From Desulfocapsaceae bacterium (GTDB taxonomy: Bacteria; Desulfobacterota; Desulfobulbia; Desulfobulbales; Desulfocapsaceae), in assembly GCA_031292275.1 (NCBI GenBank), contig JARLHL010000048.1, positions 62,001 through 126,000 on the forward strand: DNA of 64,000 nt. Reading direction: 5' to 3'. The translations under genes were made by a program, and so were the position numbers. Under the pieces are notes generated by a model that worked only from the letters and a program-made list of their open reading frames with translations, was not told the DNA's origin and ran no database searches. Below, piece by piece: positions 1 through 8,975 of the stretch. The first letter of the stretch is position 1; every line of letters starts with the position of its first letter.

Positions 1-412
1 CGACAATGATCTGCAGACGGGTTCTGGCCTGGCTTTCATACAGGGCGCGGGGCTTGGTGACCTTGGCCTGCAGTTCCTTGACCAAGACGGTGATGGAGAT
101 ATCGGACCTGTCACCCAGATTCAATCCCTGCTGCCGGAGCCCCTGGACCAGGCTGTCCTTGATCAGGACCTGCGGGGGAATGCGGTTCGTCAGCCTCTGG
201 ACCGGTTCATTGTCCATTTCGTACAGGATGACTGACGGATCAGGGCGTTTATCCCGGCCGATCACGATCACATCCAGGGCGGCCGGATATATCCCTGCCG
301 ACTGACCTTTAATATCAGGCATAAGATCCGCCTTCTCCGGCATGGTATTCGCACACCCGGCCAGAATCATCGCCACCAACGCCAGTATCCCCGCCAGCAA
401 TCCTCTGTTCAT
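1..412 (-). CDS. YajG-like outer-membrane lipoprotein (3' end outside window)
   Basis: The frame starts with ATG at 412 and is still open at base 1, so the C-terminus is missing. The N-terminus is a lipoprotein signal: a short basic start, a hydrophobic stretch and a lipobox LAGC at about residues 18-21. The mature part has the beta-rich look of YajG-family lipoproteins, with the VILYEMDNEPVQRL region followed by an amphipathic stretch and an ITVLVKEL strand. YajG proteins are periplasm-facing lipoproteins of unknown function. The ATG overlaps the TAA stop of the glycosyltransferase gene by one base, so the two are probably translated together. Family assignment rests on overall pattern, not on a catalytic motif. 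Confidence 0.6.
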   Translation of the reverse strand, partial: MNRGLLAGILALVAMILAGCANTMPEKADLMPDIKGQSAGIYPAALDVIVIGRDKRPDPSVILYEMDNEPVQRLTNRIPPQVLIKDSLVQGLRQQGLNLGDRSDISITVLVKELQAKVTKPRALYESQARTRLQIIV

Positions 413-3054
413 TACGCCCCATCCTCTCTGGTTGCGGCCCGTTCTTCGGTCTCAGGCACGCCTGCGGCCGTCAAGGTCATATTGTTGATTATTTTCTTCG
501 GCAGTTTGGCAAAGCCGCTGACCAGTGACATGAATACCGCCGCCCCATAAGGAATGGACTGGATCAGCAGCACAATTATCCAGACCATCAGATCCGGAGT
601 ATCGGTCCCCTGCAGGCTGGCAACCCCAATGGCCGCAAGCCAGAGCGCCACCATGATCACCCCCTCCTCCCTCGCCGACTGCAGGGCCTGGAAGACGGCA
701 TGGGCCTTGGCCTTCTTCGGCGTCCGGAAAAACGGTTTATCCTTGGTGACAAAACCCGACAAAATCGCCAGCGAAATGGTGTGGGACAGGGACAGGCCCG
801 CCACCGCCGAAGCAAGGGTCTGGGTGACGGTGGCACCGACCCTGGTCCGGTAGAGATAGATCATCTTTCCCATCTTGAAGACGAACAGGATCAGAGGCAT
901 GAACGACAGGATCACCAGCGGCGGATCGACGAGATGAACAAAGAGGCACATCCCGGTGGACCAGGCCAGGGCCGCTATGGTGAATATCAGATTTATGCTG
1001 TCCGCAAGCCAGGGAAGCCAGCCGGCGATGAAATGGTACCGCTGCCCGCGGGTCAGGGCCGAGGCATCCCTGCCCATGAGGGCCCCGAGATGGCGCCGCA
1101 TGATCTGGATCGCTCCATAGGCCCAGCGGGCCCGCTGTTTCTTGAAATCCAGGAAGGTATCGGGCATCAGGCCCTTGCCATAGGACTGCGGGATATAGGT
1201 GGCCTCATAGCCCTCTTCAAAGATCTTCAGCCCCAGTTCGGCATCCTCGGTGATACACCAGTCGGACCAGCCGCCGACCTCCACCAGGACCGACTTCCGG
1301 ACCATGGTCATGGTGCCGTGCTGGATGATGGCGTTGCGTTCGTTGCGGGTCAGCATCCCGATGTAAAAAAATCCCTGGTATTCGGAATAACACATGGCCT
1401 TGAAAAGATTCTCTCCGTCATCCCTGTAATCCTGCGGGGCCTGGACAATGGCGATCTTCGGGTTCTGAAACTGCGCGGCCATATCGTGCAGCCAGTCGGA
1501 GGTCACCATATAATCGCTGTCGATCACCGCGATGACGCTTGCCTCCTCGGCGGTCTGGGCCAGGGCATAGTTGAGGGCCCCGCCCTTAAAACCGGCCAGG
1601 GGATCGACGTGGAAGAAACGAAAACGCGGCCCCAGCTTTTCGCAGTGGGCCTTAACAGGCTGCCAGACCGCAGGATCCTTGGTGTTGTTGTCCATCACAA
1701 TCACCTCAAAGCGGGGATAATCCAGCTGTGCCAGGGCGTCCAGGGTTTCGATCATCATATCCGGGGGCTCATTGTAGGCCGGCACGTGCACGGACACCAT
1801 GGGGAACTGGTCTTCCGGCAGCTTCCGGCTCACAAAGGGCCTGCGCCAGGTGGAGACCCAGGTGGCCTCCGCCCATTCATGGGCCTCGGTAAACAGAACC
1901 ACCACCACGCCGATCATGCCGATGATCATCAAGATGCCGATAACGATGGACAAGAGCGTCAGATACTGCCGGGAATAGCTGTAAATGACCCAGACCGCAG
2001 CGGTGGAGGAACCGAAGGCCACCGAGGCGAGAAAGCTGCGCCCCCTGGCCCGCAGGGTCGTAGAGTCAATAAGCAGAAAGGCGAAGGTAATGATGGCGAC
2101 AACTACCGAGATGGCGGCCAGTATCCGCCATTGGGGGATCTTGACGATGGGGGAGGTAAAGGGGAATTTGGGCTGGCGGTTGACGTCGTAGACGCCCCAA
2201 TAGGCGCCGACCGCCCCCTCGGTCACGCTCTTCCATGGCTGATCAAAGGCCTCCATTACATAGTAGACATACTTCTCCTCTGAGGCCCTGGCTATAAAAC
2301 GCCGCAGGAATGTCGCCTCAACAGACGGAGTGGCAACCGCCTTGTGCAGAGTCCGTCCGTTGCTGGGCCAGCCGACCTCGCCGATAATGATATCTTTGCC
2401 CGGAAAGGCCACCTTGATCAGGTTGTAATGATCGACGGAGGACTCCACGGCACGGTCCGGGCTGATACCGTCCCAGTAGGGCAGGAGATGGATGCAGATA
2501 TAGTCGACATGGTCCCCCAGCTCCTTGTGGGCATGCCAGTCCTCCCAGATCTCAGCGGTACTGACCGGCACATTCACCGCCCGACGCACCCGATCCAGAT
2601 AACCGGCCAGCTGCTCCGACGTAAGGTCCTTCCGCAGAAGGGTCTCATTGCCGACTATGACCCTGACCACATTCTTGTAATTTTCCCGGGTTACCTTAAT
2701 CAGGGTCTGGATCTCAACCTCGTTGGCGTCAAAATTCTTATCGAGCCAGGCGCCGACAGTGACATTCACCCCGTATTTTTGAGCGATTGCAGGGACCTTC
2801 CCCATGACTCCTTCAACGGTATAGGTCCTGAGAGCATGGGTTTTATCAGCCAGAAGCGCTATATCGGACTCAAGTTCGGCCTCGGAAGGCATGGTTTTAT
2901 CGACCGCACTCTGGCCTTCCCGGTAGGGAGAGAAACAGAATCCCTGGATGCGGGTTGGCCAGGCCGGTTCATTCTTCGGCTGGTTCAAATACGCCCAGGA
3001 ACTGAAACAGATCACCGCGATGGCGATGGCGATAAGAAAATTTGCTCGGCTCAT
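412..3054 (-). CDS. Bifunctional GH17-like / family 2 glycosyltransferase membrane protein (beta-glucan synthesis)
   Basis: 880 residues. After an N-terminal membrane anchor (5-24) comes a GH17 beta-1,3-glucanase-like domain (about 35-300). It has a candidate acid/base glutamate in VGNET (E137) and a candidate nucleophile in GEVGWPS (E226). Two transmembrane segments (310-330, 365-388) lead into a processive GT2 domain with DSD (512-514), TED (602-604) and QRARW (640-644), the D, DxD, TED and QxxRW motifs of cellulose-synthase-like enzymes. At least four more membrane helices follow. GH17-GT2 fusions are known for beta-1,3/1,6-glucan synthesis (NdvB/NdvC-type proteins), where the GH17 part can act as a transglycosylase. 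A periplasmic or extracellular beta-glucan is therefore the likely product. A YajG-like lipoprotein follows with one-base overlap. Confidence 0.85.
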   Translation of the reverse strand: MSRANFLIAIAIAVICFSSWAYLNQPKNEPAWPTRIQGFCFSPYREGQSAVDKTMPSEAELESDIALLADKTHALRTYTVEGVMGKVPAIAQKYGVNVTVGAWLDKNFDANEVEIQTLIKVTRENYKNVVRVIVGNETLLRKDLTSEQLAGYLDRVRRAVNVPVSTAEIWEDWHAHKELGDHVDYICIHLLPYWDGISPDRAVESSVDHYNLIKVAFPGKDIIIGEVGWPSNGRTLHKAVATPSVEATFLRRFIARASEEKYVYYVMEAFDQPWKSVTEGAVGAYWGVYDVNRQPKFPFTSPIVKIPQWRILAAISVVVAIITFAFLLIDSTTLRARGRSFLASVAFGSSTAAVWVIYSYSRQYLTLLSIVIGILMIIGMIGVVVVLFTEAHEWAEATWVSTWRRPFVSRKLPEDQFPMVSVHVPAYNEPPDMMIETLDALAQLDYPRFEVIVMDNNTKDPAVWQPVKAHCEKLGPRFRFFHVDPLAGFKGGALNYALAQTAEEASVIAVIDSDYMVTSDWLHDMAAQFQNPKIAIVQAPQDYRDDGENLFKAMCYSEYQGFFYIGMLTRNERNAIIQHGTMTMVRKSVLVEVGGWSDWCITEDAELGLKIFEEGYEATYIPQSYGKGLMPDTFLDFKKQRARWAYGAIQIMRRHLGALMGRDASALTRGQRYHFIAGWLPWLADSINLIFTIAALAWSTGMCLFVHLVDPPLVILSFMPLILFVFKMGKMIYLYRTRVGATVTQTLASAVAGLSLSHTISLAILSGFVTKDKPFFRTPKKAKAHAVFQALQSAREEGVIMVALWLAAIGVASLQGTDTPDLMVWIIVLLIQSIPYGAAVFMSLVSGFAKLPKKIINNMTLTAAGVPETEERAATREDGA

Positions 3055-3332
3055 GTATTCCTTTCAAGACCCACTGGTCTGCAGCCCCTTCCGGTCTCAA
3101 GTCCGTTATGCCAGGTCGGAAAAATTCAGGGGCTATTTCCGGCTGTATGGATGTATTGTTCACATTGATTGGAAGGCAACGAAGATCCTTGCCCCGGCCC
3201 TTCCTGCCGACTCTCTTTAATCGGGCAGAAATAATACTCTCTTTTTCATGAATTAACACTCTATTTTCAGGCCCCGGCCCGCCCGAGGAATCCGTTCCCC
3301 GTCAGGGCCGACGCCGGAACAAAGGACCAGGA

Positions 3333-4109
3333 TCAGCTCCCGCAATCGCTGTCGAAACCAAAGGAGCGGATGGCTGCCGCCCCGGCCTGCCCCCAGCCTA
3401 TCTCCTTGAATTCAATCCTGCCGGAGGAGGAGACGGTCAGAATGGAAGAACTGCGCGTACCGTAGGAAGCGCTGGCTATGAAGATGGAGGAAAGGCGCCT
3501 CTCCCAGACGAGCCCCACCCCGGTGTCGGGAAGTTGTCCGTCGGCAGGGACCTTCCGGTCCTGCAGGAGATCCTCCAGGCCGGAGAAGAGCGGCTCGTCG
3601 CCGTCGGCCTCGATCAAGGCCTTCAGGCCGGCAATCCCGGCCCTGACCTTGGGCCAGGGCGTATCCAGCAGATGATTGCTGAGCCCGTGAATACCGGGGG
3701 TCAGGGACTGGGGCCAAGGCCCGTGGTTAGATCCGTACCAGAGCCCATCCCGATCCCCGACCAGCAGATTGAAGCCCCTGTAGGTGCGGACCTTACCCCC
3801 AATCTCCTGTAAATAGTCGCGGGCCGACATGCGGCCTTTCAGAAAGTCCGCAACCAGATCGCCCCGGGACGGGGCCAATTCCTTGCCCTCGTCTGGAATC
3901 CTGAAGTTGGTTATGGCCGCAAACCGGCCATTCCGGGTAACCCCCATCCATGTCCCCCCTTGCCTGAGGTCCCTCCCGGCCAGGATGTGGGGGTGATCGG
4001 GCCAAAAATCCAGCCCGGCCGTGGGCCGCTCATAGAATTCATCCCTGTTGGCAGCAAGGATCAGGGGATAGCGAGGATGGACCCTGTAGGCCAGGAGGAT
4101 CAGGCACAT
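3333..4109 (-). CDS. TANGO2/NRDE family protein
   Basis: 258 residues, the normal length for the family. The protein starts MCLI with an N-terminal cysteine at position 2, as in Ntn-hydrolase-like folds, and carries the family-defining NRDE motif at residues 21-24, followed by GGTWMG (about 52-57) and an AAITNFR segment. TANGO2-type proteins occur in eukaryotes and bacteria. Heme handling and lipid metabolism have been proposed, but no reaction is established. The gene stands alone between the glycosyltransferase and a two-component pair, with 119 bp and 278 bp gaps on either side, so context adds little. Confidence 0.85.
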   Translation of the reverse strand: MCLILLAYRVHPRYPLILAANRDEFYERPTAGLDFWPDHPHILAGRDLRQGGTWMGVTRNGRFAAITNFRIPDEGKELAPSRGDLVADFLKGRMSARDYLQEIGGKVRTYRGFNLLVGDRDGLWYGSNHGPWPQSLTPGIHGLSNHLLDTPWPKVRAGIAGLKALIEADGDEPLFSGLEDLLQDRKVPADGQLPDTGVGLVWERRLSSIFIASASYGTRSSSILTVSSSGRIEFKEIGWGQAGAAAIRSFGFDSDCGS

Positions 4110-4229
4110 ACGTCACCGTATTGATAAACCCGATGCCTGTGCCGGTCACCAGGATTTTTCCGCTGCGGGAGGGATAATGCCGCGGGAAGATTTATTTTCG
4201 TCAAATGCATGGGAATTATACGCCCGGAC

Positions 4230-5288
4230 TCATCCCTTCAGGGCCGAAACCGGAAAGGATGCACTGCAGGTAAAATGAAAGCTGCCGTCGGCAAAGAGGT
4301 CCAGGCAGGCATCCACCGCATTGGCATCATAGGCTCTGCCTCTGCGCTCCTTCAGCGTGGCCAGCGCCGACTCAATCCCTTGGGCCGGACGATAGGGACG
4401 AAACGAGCTCTGGGCCTCGGTGACATCGGCGACAGCAAGGATCCTGGATTCGAGGAGGATCTCATCTCCCCGCAGCCCCTGCGGATATCCCGAGCCGTCC
4501 AGCCGTTCATGATGCTGATAGACCATCTGGGCACAGGGCCAGGGAAAGGGAATATTCTTCAGAATCTCATAACCGATCTGCGGGTGAATTTTCAGCACCT
4601 CCATCTCGGCCGCCAGGAGTGCGCCGGTCCTGCTGAGGATGGAGACCGGGACCCGAATCTTCCCCACATCATGCAGGAGCCCCGCAATGCGAATCCCCTC
4701 TATCATCCGGGCGGACACCCCCATCCGGGTGGCAATGGCACAGGCCAGCTGGGACACCCGCTGCTGATGCCCGGCCGTGTACGGATCCCGGATCTCTACC
4801 ATCAGGGCCATACTGCTGATGATGCCCTGGAGCATCTCCTGGATCTCAACAGTCTTCTTCTCGACCATCTGCTCCAGAAGCGAATTCTGCGACTGCAGCT
4901 GGGATTTAATCTCCTGCAGGGCGATATGGGCCTGGACCCTGGCTTTGACCTCGGCGGTATGAAAGGGTTTTGTGATATAGTCCACGGCCCCGAGATCGAA
5001 GCCTTTGGTCTTATTGACGGTCTCAGTCATCCCCGAAATAAATATCAACGGGATTGACCGGGTGCCGGGATCCTCTTTGAGTCTGGCACAGACCTCATAG
5101 CCGTCCATCTCCGGCATCATGATGTCCAGCAGGATGAGGTCGGGATGATATTTGGCGGCATAGTCCAGGGCGCTGGCCCCCCTCTTGGCAATGCCGAGCC
5201 TGTAGTCGTCCTTCAGGGTATTGACCAAAAGATCAATATTGGTTGCGTTGTCATCGACGATGAGGACAAGGGGCCGAGATGCGTTCAT
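4230..5288 (-). CDS. Response regulator with HD-GYP c-di-GMP phosphodiesterase domain
   Basis: 352 residues: receiver domain (1-120) with acidic pair D12-D13 and phosphoacceptor D55 in LILLD, a coiled-coil linker (about 120-155), then an HD-GYP domain with the metal-binding HD at 206-207 (LLHDVGK) and an intact GYP at 267-269 (HHERLDGSGYP). RpfG-type proteins of this layout hydrolyse cyclic di-GMP when phosphorylated. The ATG overlaps the stop of the upstream hybrid kinase by four bases (ATGA), so the kinase's phosphorelay is the probable input. The sensory signal would come from the kinase's PhnD-like domain. Confidence 0.93.
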   Translation of the reverse strand: MNASRPLVLIVDDNATNIDLLVNTLKDDYRLGIAKRGASALDYAAKYHPDLILLDIMMPEMDGYEVCARLKEDPGTRSIPLIFISGMTETVNKTKGFDLGAVDYITKPFHTAEVKARVQAHIALQEIKSQLQSQNSLLEQMVEKKTVEIQEMLQGIISSMALMVEIRDPYTAGHQQRVSQLACAIATRMGVSARMIEGIRIAGLLHDVGKIRVPVSILSRTGALLAAEMEVLKIHPQIGYEILKNIPFPWPCAQMVYQHHERLDGSGYPQGLRGDEILLESRILAVADVTEAQSSFRPYRPAQGIESALATLKERRGRAYDANAVDACLDLFADGSFHFTCSASFPVSALKG

Positions 5289-8200
5289 CCTTTTTTCTCC
5301 ACAGCATTGCAGATCTGTTGAATGGTCTTGAGGGCCTGGTCATAATCATACCGGCTGATCTGCAGGTCCAACTCCGCGACCATCGAGGAGTGAACAGACT
5401 CCCAGCAAACCAGCTCTTTCTTGACCAGAACAGCATTGCGTTTGATTTCTTCCGGGTCCGCCTGCTCAATCACCTCCGTCAGGGTCGCCAGCAGCATCAG
5501 CAGATCGTCCCTGCTCCCCTGCCGGGGAGCCGCCCCGGCGGGGTTCTCCTCCTGCCCCGGGGCAGCCAGCGGCGCCAGGACGTCTAAGATCCTTGTCAGT
5601 TCCCGCTGCACCCCCTCCTTCAAACCGGCCCCGCCTTCGCCGGTGCCGCAGGCCTGCTCCAAGGCGGCTGCCGCCTGCTGCAGATCGCGGGCGCCGATAT
5701 TGGCGGCGCTGCCTTTGAGGCTGTGGGCGAGACGATGCAGGGTCTGACCTTCCCCCCCATCCTGCGCGCGTCCGATATCTCCGGCCGTCTCCCTATTGTC
5801 CAGGTAGAAGCCGACCAGGATCTCTTTAAATGTGAGCCAATCGAGTCCGGTGGACTTCAATACGGACTGGACATCAATGCCGGGCAGGCTGGGGGCGCCC
5901 CCCCCTTCCCCCTCTTCTTCGGAATGACCGGCGGCAGCAACAGAGGGGAGAGGAGCCTCTCCTGCCACCGGCAGGGCAGTCCGGCCCCCGAGATCCGCAG
6001 GCCCGGAGTCCACTCTGTCGCGGTTCTGCAGGAGATGCCAGAGTGCATAAAAGAGACGATCCTGATTGATGGGCTTGGCAACATAGCCGTCCATTCCAGC
6101 CTCCAGGCATTTTTCCTCATCGCCCTTCATCGCATGGGCCGTCATGGCGATAATCGGCAAGGCATCGCAACCGGAAATCCCCCGGATCTTCTGGGTCGCC
6201 TCGTAGCCGTTCATTTTCGGCATCTGAATATCCATGAGCACTGCATCGAAGAGCTGTTTCCTGACGGCCTCAACGGCCTCCTCACCGTTTGCCGCCAGCG
6301 TGACGGTGATCCCGGCGCCGTTCAGGATCGCCGTCGCAACCTGCTGGTTGGTCAGATTATCCTCGGCCAGCAGGATCCGGCATCCCTTCAGATGCTTCTT
6401 GTACATGGAGGCCTTGGTGGTGAAATCGTCTTTCTTTTCGTTCTGCCGGAAGCCTTCCTTGCCGAATGCATCCATAATCGCATCAAAAAGGGTGGACTGG
6501 AAGATCGGCTTGGTCAGGAAGCCGTTGGCGCCGGCGGCTTTCGCCTCGAACCTGTGCATCTCCCGGGCAAAGGCGGTCATGATGATGATGGGGACCTGCA
6601 GACCGAGATCCGTGCGGATCTTTTTTGCCGTTGCAAGGCCATCCAGCCCGGGCATCTTCCAGTCCATCAGCACCAGATCAATGGGAGGCCTGCCCGTGGT
6701 CTGCAGACGTCTGAGGGCGTCCAGACCGCAGGAAAAGGTCTCCACCTGAAAATCGAGCGAACTCAATATCCTGGCCATGATATCCCGACTGTCAGCGCGA
6801 TCATCGACGACCATAACATTCAAGCCGTGGATATCAGGAGGAAAAACATAGTGCGAGGCCGAGCCTGCGCCGGTCTTGGCCATCCTGACGGTAAAGGAAA
6901 AGGTGCTGCCCTGGCCAAGGACACTGTCCACCCTGATGGTGCCATGCATCATCTCCACGAATTTTTTACAGATGCTCAGGCCCAGACCAGTCCCCTCATG
7001 CTTTCGGGTTGAGGAGGAATCTCCCTGGGTAAAAGGTTGAAACAGTTGCGGCAGGAAATCAGGAGCAATCCCGGTACCGGTGTCCTTGACCGCAAAGGCG
7101 AGCTGCACCTGTCCTGCCCCCAGCCCCTCTGACCCTGCGCTCCCATCCTGCAGGCTGACCAGAATGATCCCGTCGGGATTCGTGAACTTGACGGCGTTGC
7201 CGATCAGATTGGTCAGGATCTGCTGCAGCCGCAGCGAGTCTCCAAGCAGTATCCGCGGCGTATCCTTATCGATATCCACCAGCAGCTCGATGCCTTTTTC
7301 CGCCGCTACGTTGATAAAGACATCCATGACCCGGTCAAACATCTCGTCCAACCTGAACACCCGTTCCTTGAGCTCCAGCTGTCCCGCCTCGATCTTCGAA
7401 AAATCAAGAATATCATTAATGATCCCCAAGAGGGCATAGGAAGAGTTCTGGATAATGTGCAGATAATGCTCCACCTCGGGAGAGAGGCTCTCGGACAGGG
7501 CCAGATCCGTGGCCCCGATAATGCCGTTCATCGGCGTGCGGATTTCATGACTCATATTGGCGAGGAACCGGCTCTTGGCCAGGGTGGCGGTCTCGGCCTG
7601 CTCCTTGGCGCGCGCAAGTTCCTTGTCGATCAGCTGGCAGAACTCCATCTCCCTCAACAGGGATGCATGTGAGGTCTTGAGTCTGCGATTCAGTTTCACG
7701 ACCACGGTTGTAAAGGCCGCAAGGCCGCAGAAGACGACAAGGGACACGATGATCCAGGGACCGTAGTTGCGCATGAGATCGCCCAGACTGACCTTTCCCA
7801 GGTCTCTGTAAGGCCCGACATGCAGGGCCATCATACACTCCAGCACCGGCTGGTAATTCAGGGGAATGGTCCAGCCGGCGTAGCCGGCGGCCCGGGCGGC
7901 AGGGGAGTCGGCCCGCAGCTGGAACAGAGCCACGGCCACCTGTTCAGCCAGCGCGTTGGATGTCTTCCGGGTCTTGGCCATGGGCCAGTTGGGGTATTCC
8001 CGGGTGGTGCAGAGGTAGGGAGTTGAGGTGTACTGCTCGTGCAGACGGGGAAAAACGAAGAAATCCGCGAGATCGATCTTGCCCTGGGCCTGAAGTTCCT
8101 CCAGAGTGTTGGTCCTCACCGCCCCAGCATCCACCAGTCCGTCCCGGACGGCATAGACGACATTATCATGGGTTTCTCCCCAGCGCAGCTCCTTGAAATC

Positions 8201-8728
8201 ACGGAAAGGATTGATACCGTTTTCCTTTAGCTCCCGCCAGGCTGCCAGCCAGCCTCCCAGGGAGTCTTCCGACACCCCCATGAACGCCTTGCCTTTCAGG
8301 TCCTGCAGCTGTCTGATATCGGTCCGGTCCCTGCGGGTGAAAATCACACTGCCGTATCTGGCGTAGCCCTGTCCCAGTCGCAATTCCTTCAGGGTTGCAA
8401 TCCTGTCGGCGCCATACTGCTGTTCCAGCTCCACATAGAGGAATGAGTTGGTGAGGATGAAATCGACCTGCCCTTCCCTGACGCTGGATGCAACCTGGGC
8501 ATGGGTCAGCGGCACGATGATGAAGGTCTGCCCCGGGATCTGACTGGTCAGGTAGTCCGCCATGGGAGTCCAGCTCTTCAGACATTGTTCGATCCCAAGG
8601 GTTGCCAGGACCCCTATTTTCAAAGGCTCCGCCCCAAAGGCTGCGGAGGTGCAGAGAAACAGGGAAATGAGCGAATACAACAGGGCGCGCACAGGGCTTC
8701 TGCGGAAGGTAGTGAGTATTTCTTTCAT
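5285..8728 (-). CDS. Hybrid histidine kinase with PhnD-like periplasmic sensor, two receivers and Hpt
   Basis: 1147 residues from the ATG at 8728, which has an AGGGA five bases upstream; an in-frame TTG at 8749 would add seven residues. Domains in order: signal peptide (1-33); a phosphate/phosphonate-type (PhnD) binding domain (about 35-290); one membrane helix (about 323-344); HisKA with the phosphohistidine in SHEIRTPMN (about H394); HATPase; two receivers (about 645-765 and 795-915); and a C-terminal Hpt domain with AHSLKGSAANIGA. The full His-Asp-His-Asp relay is therefore in one chain, ending at the HD-GYP regulator next to it. PhnD-fold sensor domains bind small oxyanions or organic ligands, but the ligand here cannot be read from sequence. 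Overlap with the downstream regulator implies translational coupling. Confidence 0.92.
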   Translation of the reverse strand: MKEILTTFRRSPVRALLYSLISLFLCTSAAFGAEPLKIGVLATLGIEQCLKSWTPMADYLTSQIPGQTFIIVPLTHAQVASSVREGQVDFILTNSFLYVELEQQYGADRIATLKELRLGQGYARYGSVIFTRRDRTDIRQLQDLKGKAFMGVSEDSLGGWLAAWRELKENGINPFRDFKELRWGETHDNVVYAVRDGLVDAGAVRTNTLEELQAQGKIDLADFFVFPRLHEQYTSTPYLCTTREYPNWPMAKTRKTSNALAEQVAVALFQLRADSPAARAAGYAGWTIPLNYQPVLECMMALHVGPYRDLGKVSLGDLMRNYGPWIIVSLVVFCGLAAFTTVVVKLNRRLKTSHASLLREMEFCQLIDKELARAKEQAETATLAKSRFLANMSHEIRTPMNGIIGATDLALSESLSPEVEHYLHIIQNSSYALLGIINDILDFSKIEAGQLELKERVFRLDEMFDRVMDVFINVAAEKGIELLVDIDKDTPRILLGDSLRLQQILTNLIGNAVKFTNPDGIILVSLQDGSAGSEGLGAGQVQLAFAVKDTGTGIAPDFLPQLFQPFTQGDSSSTRKHEGTGLGLSICKKFVEMMHGTIRVDSVLGQGSTFSFTVRMAKTGAGSASHYVFPPDIHGLNVMVVDDRADSRDIMARILSSLDFQVETFSCGLDALRRLQTTGRPPIDLVLMDWKMPGLDGLATAKKIRTDLGLQVPIIIMTAFAREMHRFEAKAAGANGFLTKPIFQSTLFDAIMDAFGKEGFRQNEKKDDFTTKASMYKKHLKGCRILLAEDNLTNQQVATAILNGAGITVTLAANGEEAVEAVRKQLFDAVLMDIQMPKMNGYEATQKIRGISGCDALPIIAMTAHAMKGDEEKCLEAGMDGYVAKPINQDRLFYALWHLLQNRDRVDSGPADLGGRTALPVAGEAPLPSVAAAGHSEEEGEGGGAPSLPGIDVQSVLKSTGLDWLTFKEILVGFYLDNRETAGDIGRAQDGGEGQTLHRLAHSLKGSAANIGARDLQQAAAALEQACGTGEGGAGLKEGVQRELTRILDVLAPLAAPGQEENPAGAAPRQGSRDDLLMLLATLTEVIEQADPEEIKRNAVLVKKELVCWESVHSSMVAELDLQISRYDYDQALKTIQQICNAVEKKG

Positions 8729-8975
8729 TGAAATCCCTGCCGATTCCAACCGACAGTCCCCCTGGGAGAGGTTTCAGCCACCCGGCCCGGGTCCAATGAG
8801 GCGGATAGGGGCCGATTCCGGACAACCCGGCAGCGTAAACCGACCACACCTGCCAGCCGCCTCCCGGATTTTACCGTGAGGCCCCGGACCATCCACAGTT
8901 AACTGTACCATACATTCCCTTCATTTTCCTCATTTCAACGCCGGGACTGCAATAATTCGTAATACAGCAGGATTC

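Noticed and set aside
700-2283. 527-codon plus-strand open frame
   Set aside because: It lies antisense to the GH17-GT2 gene, whose protein has complete catalytic motifs; the frame is rich in G, H, R and D as expected for a GC-rich shadow.
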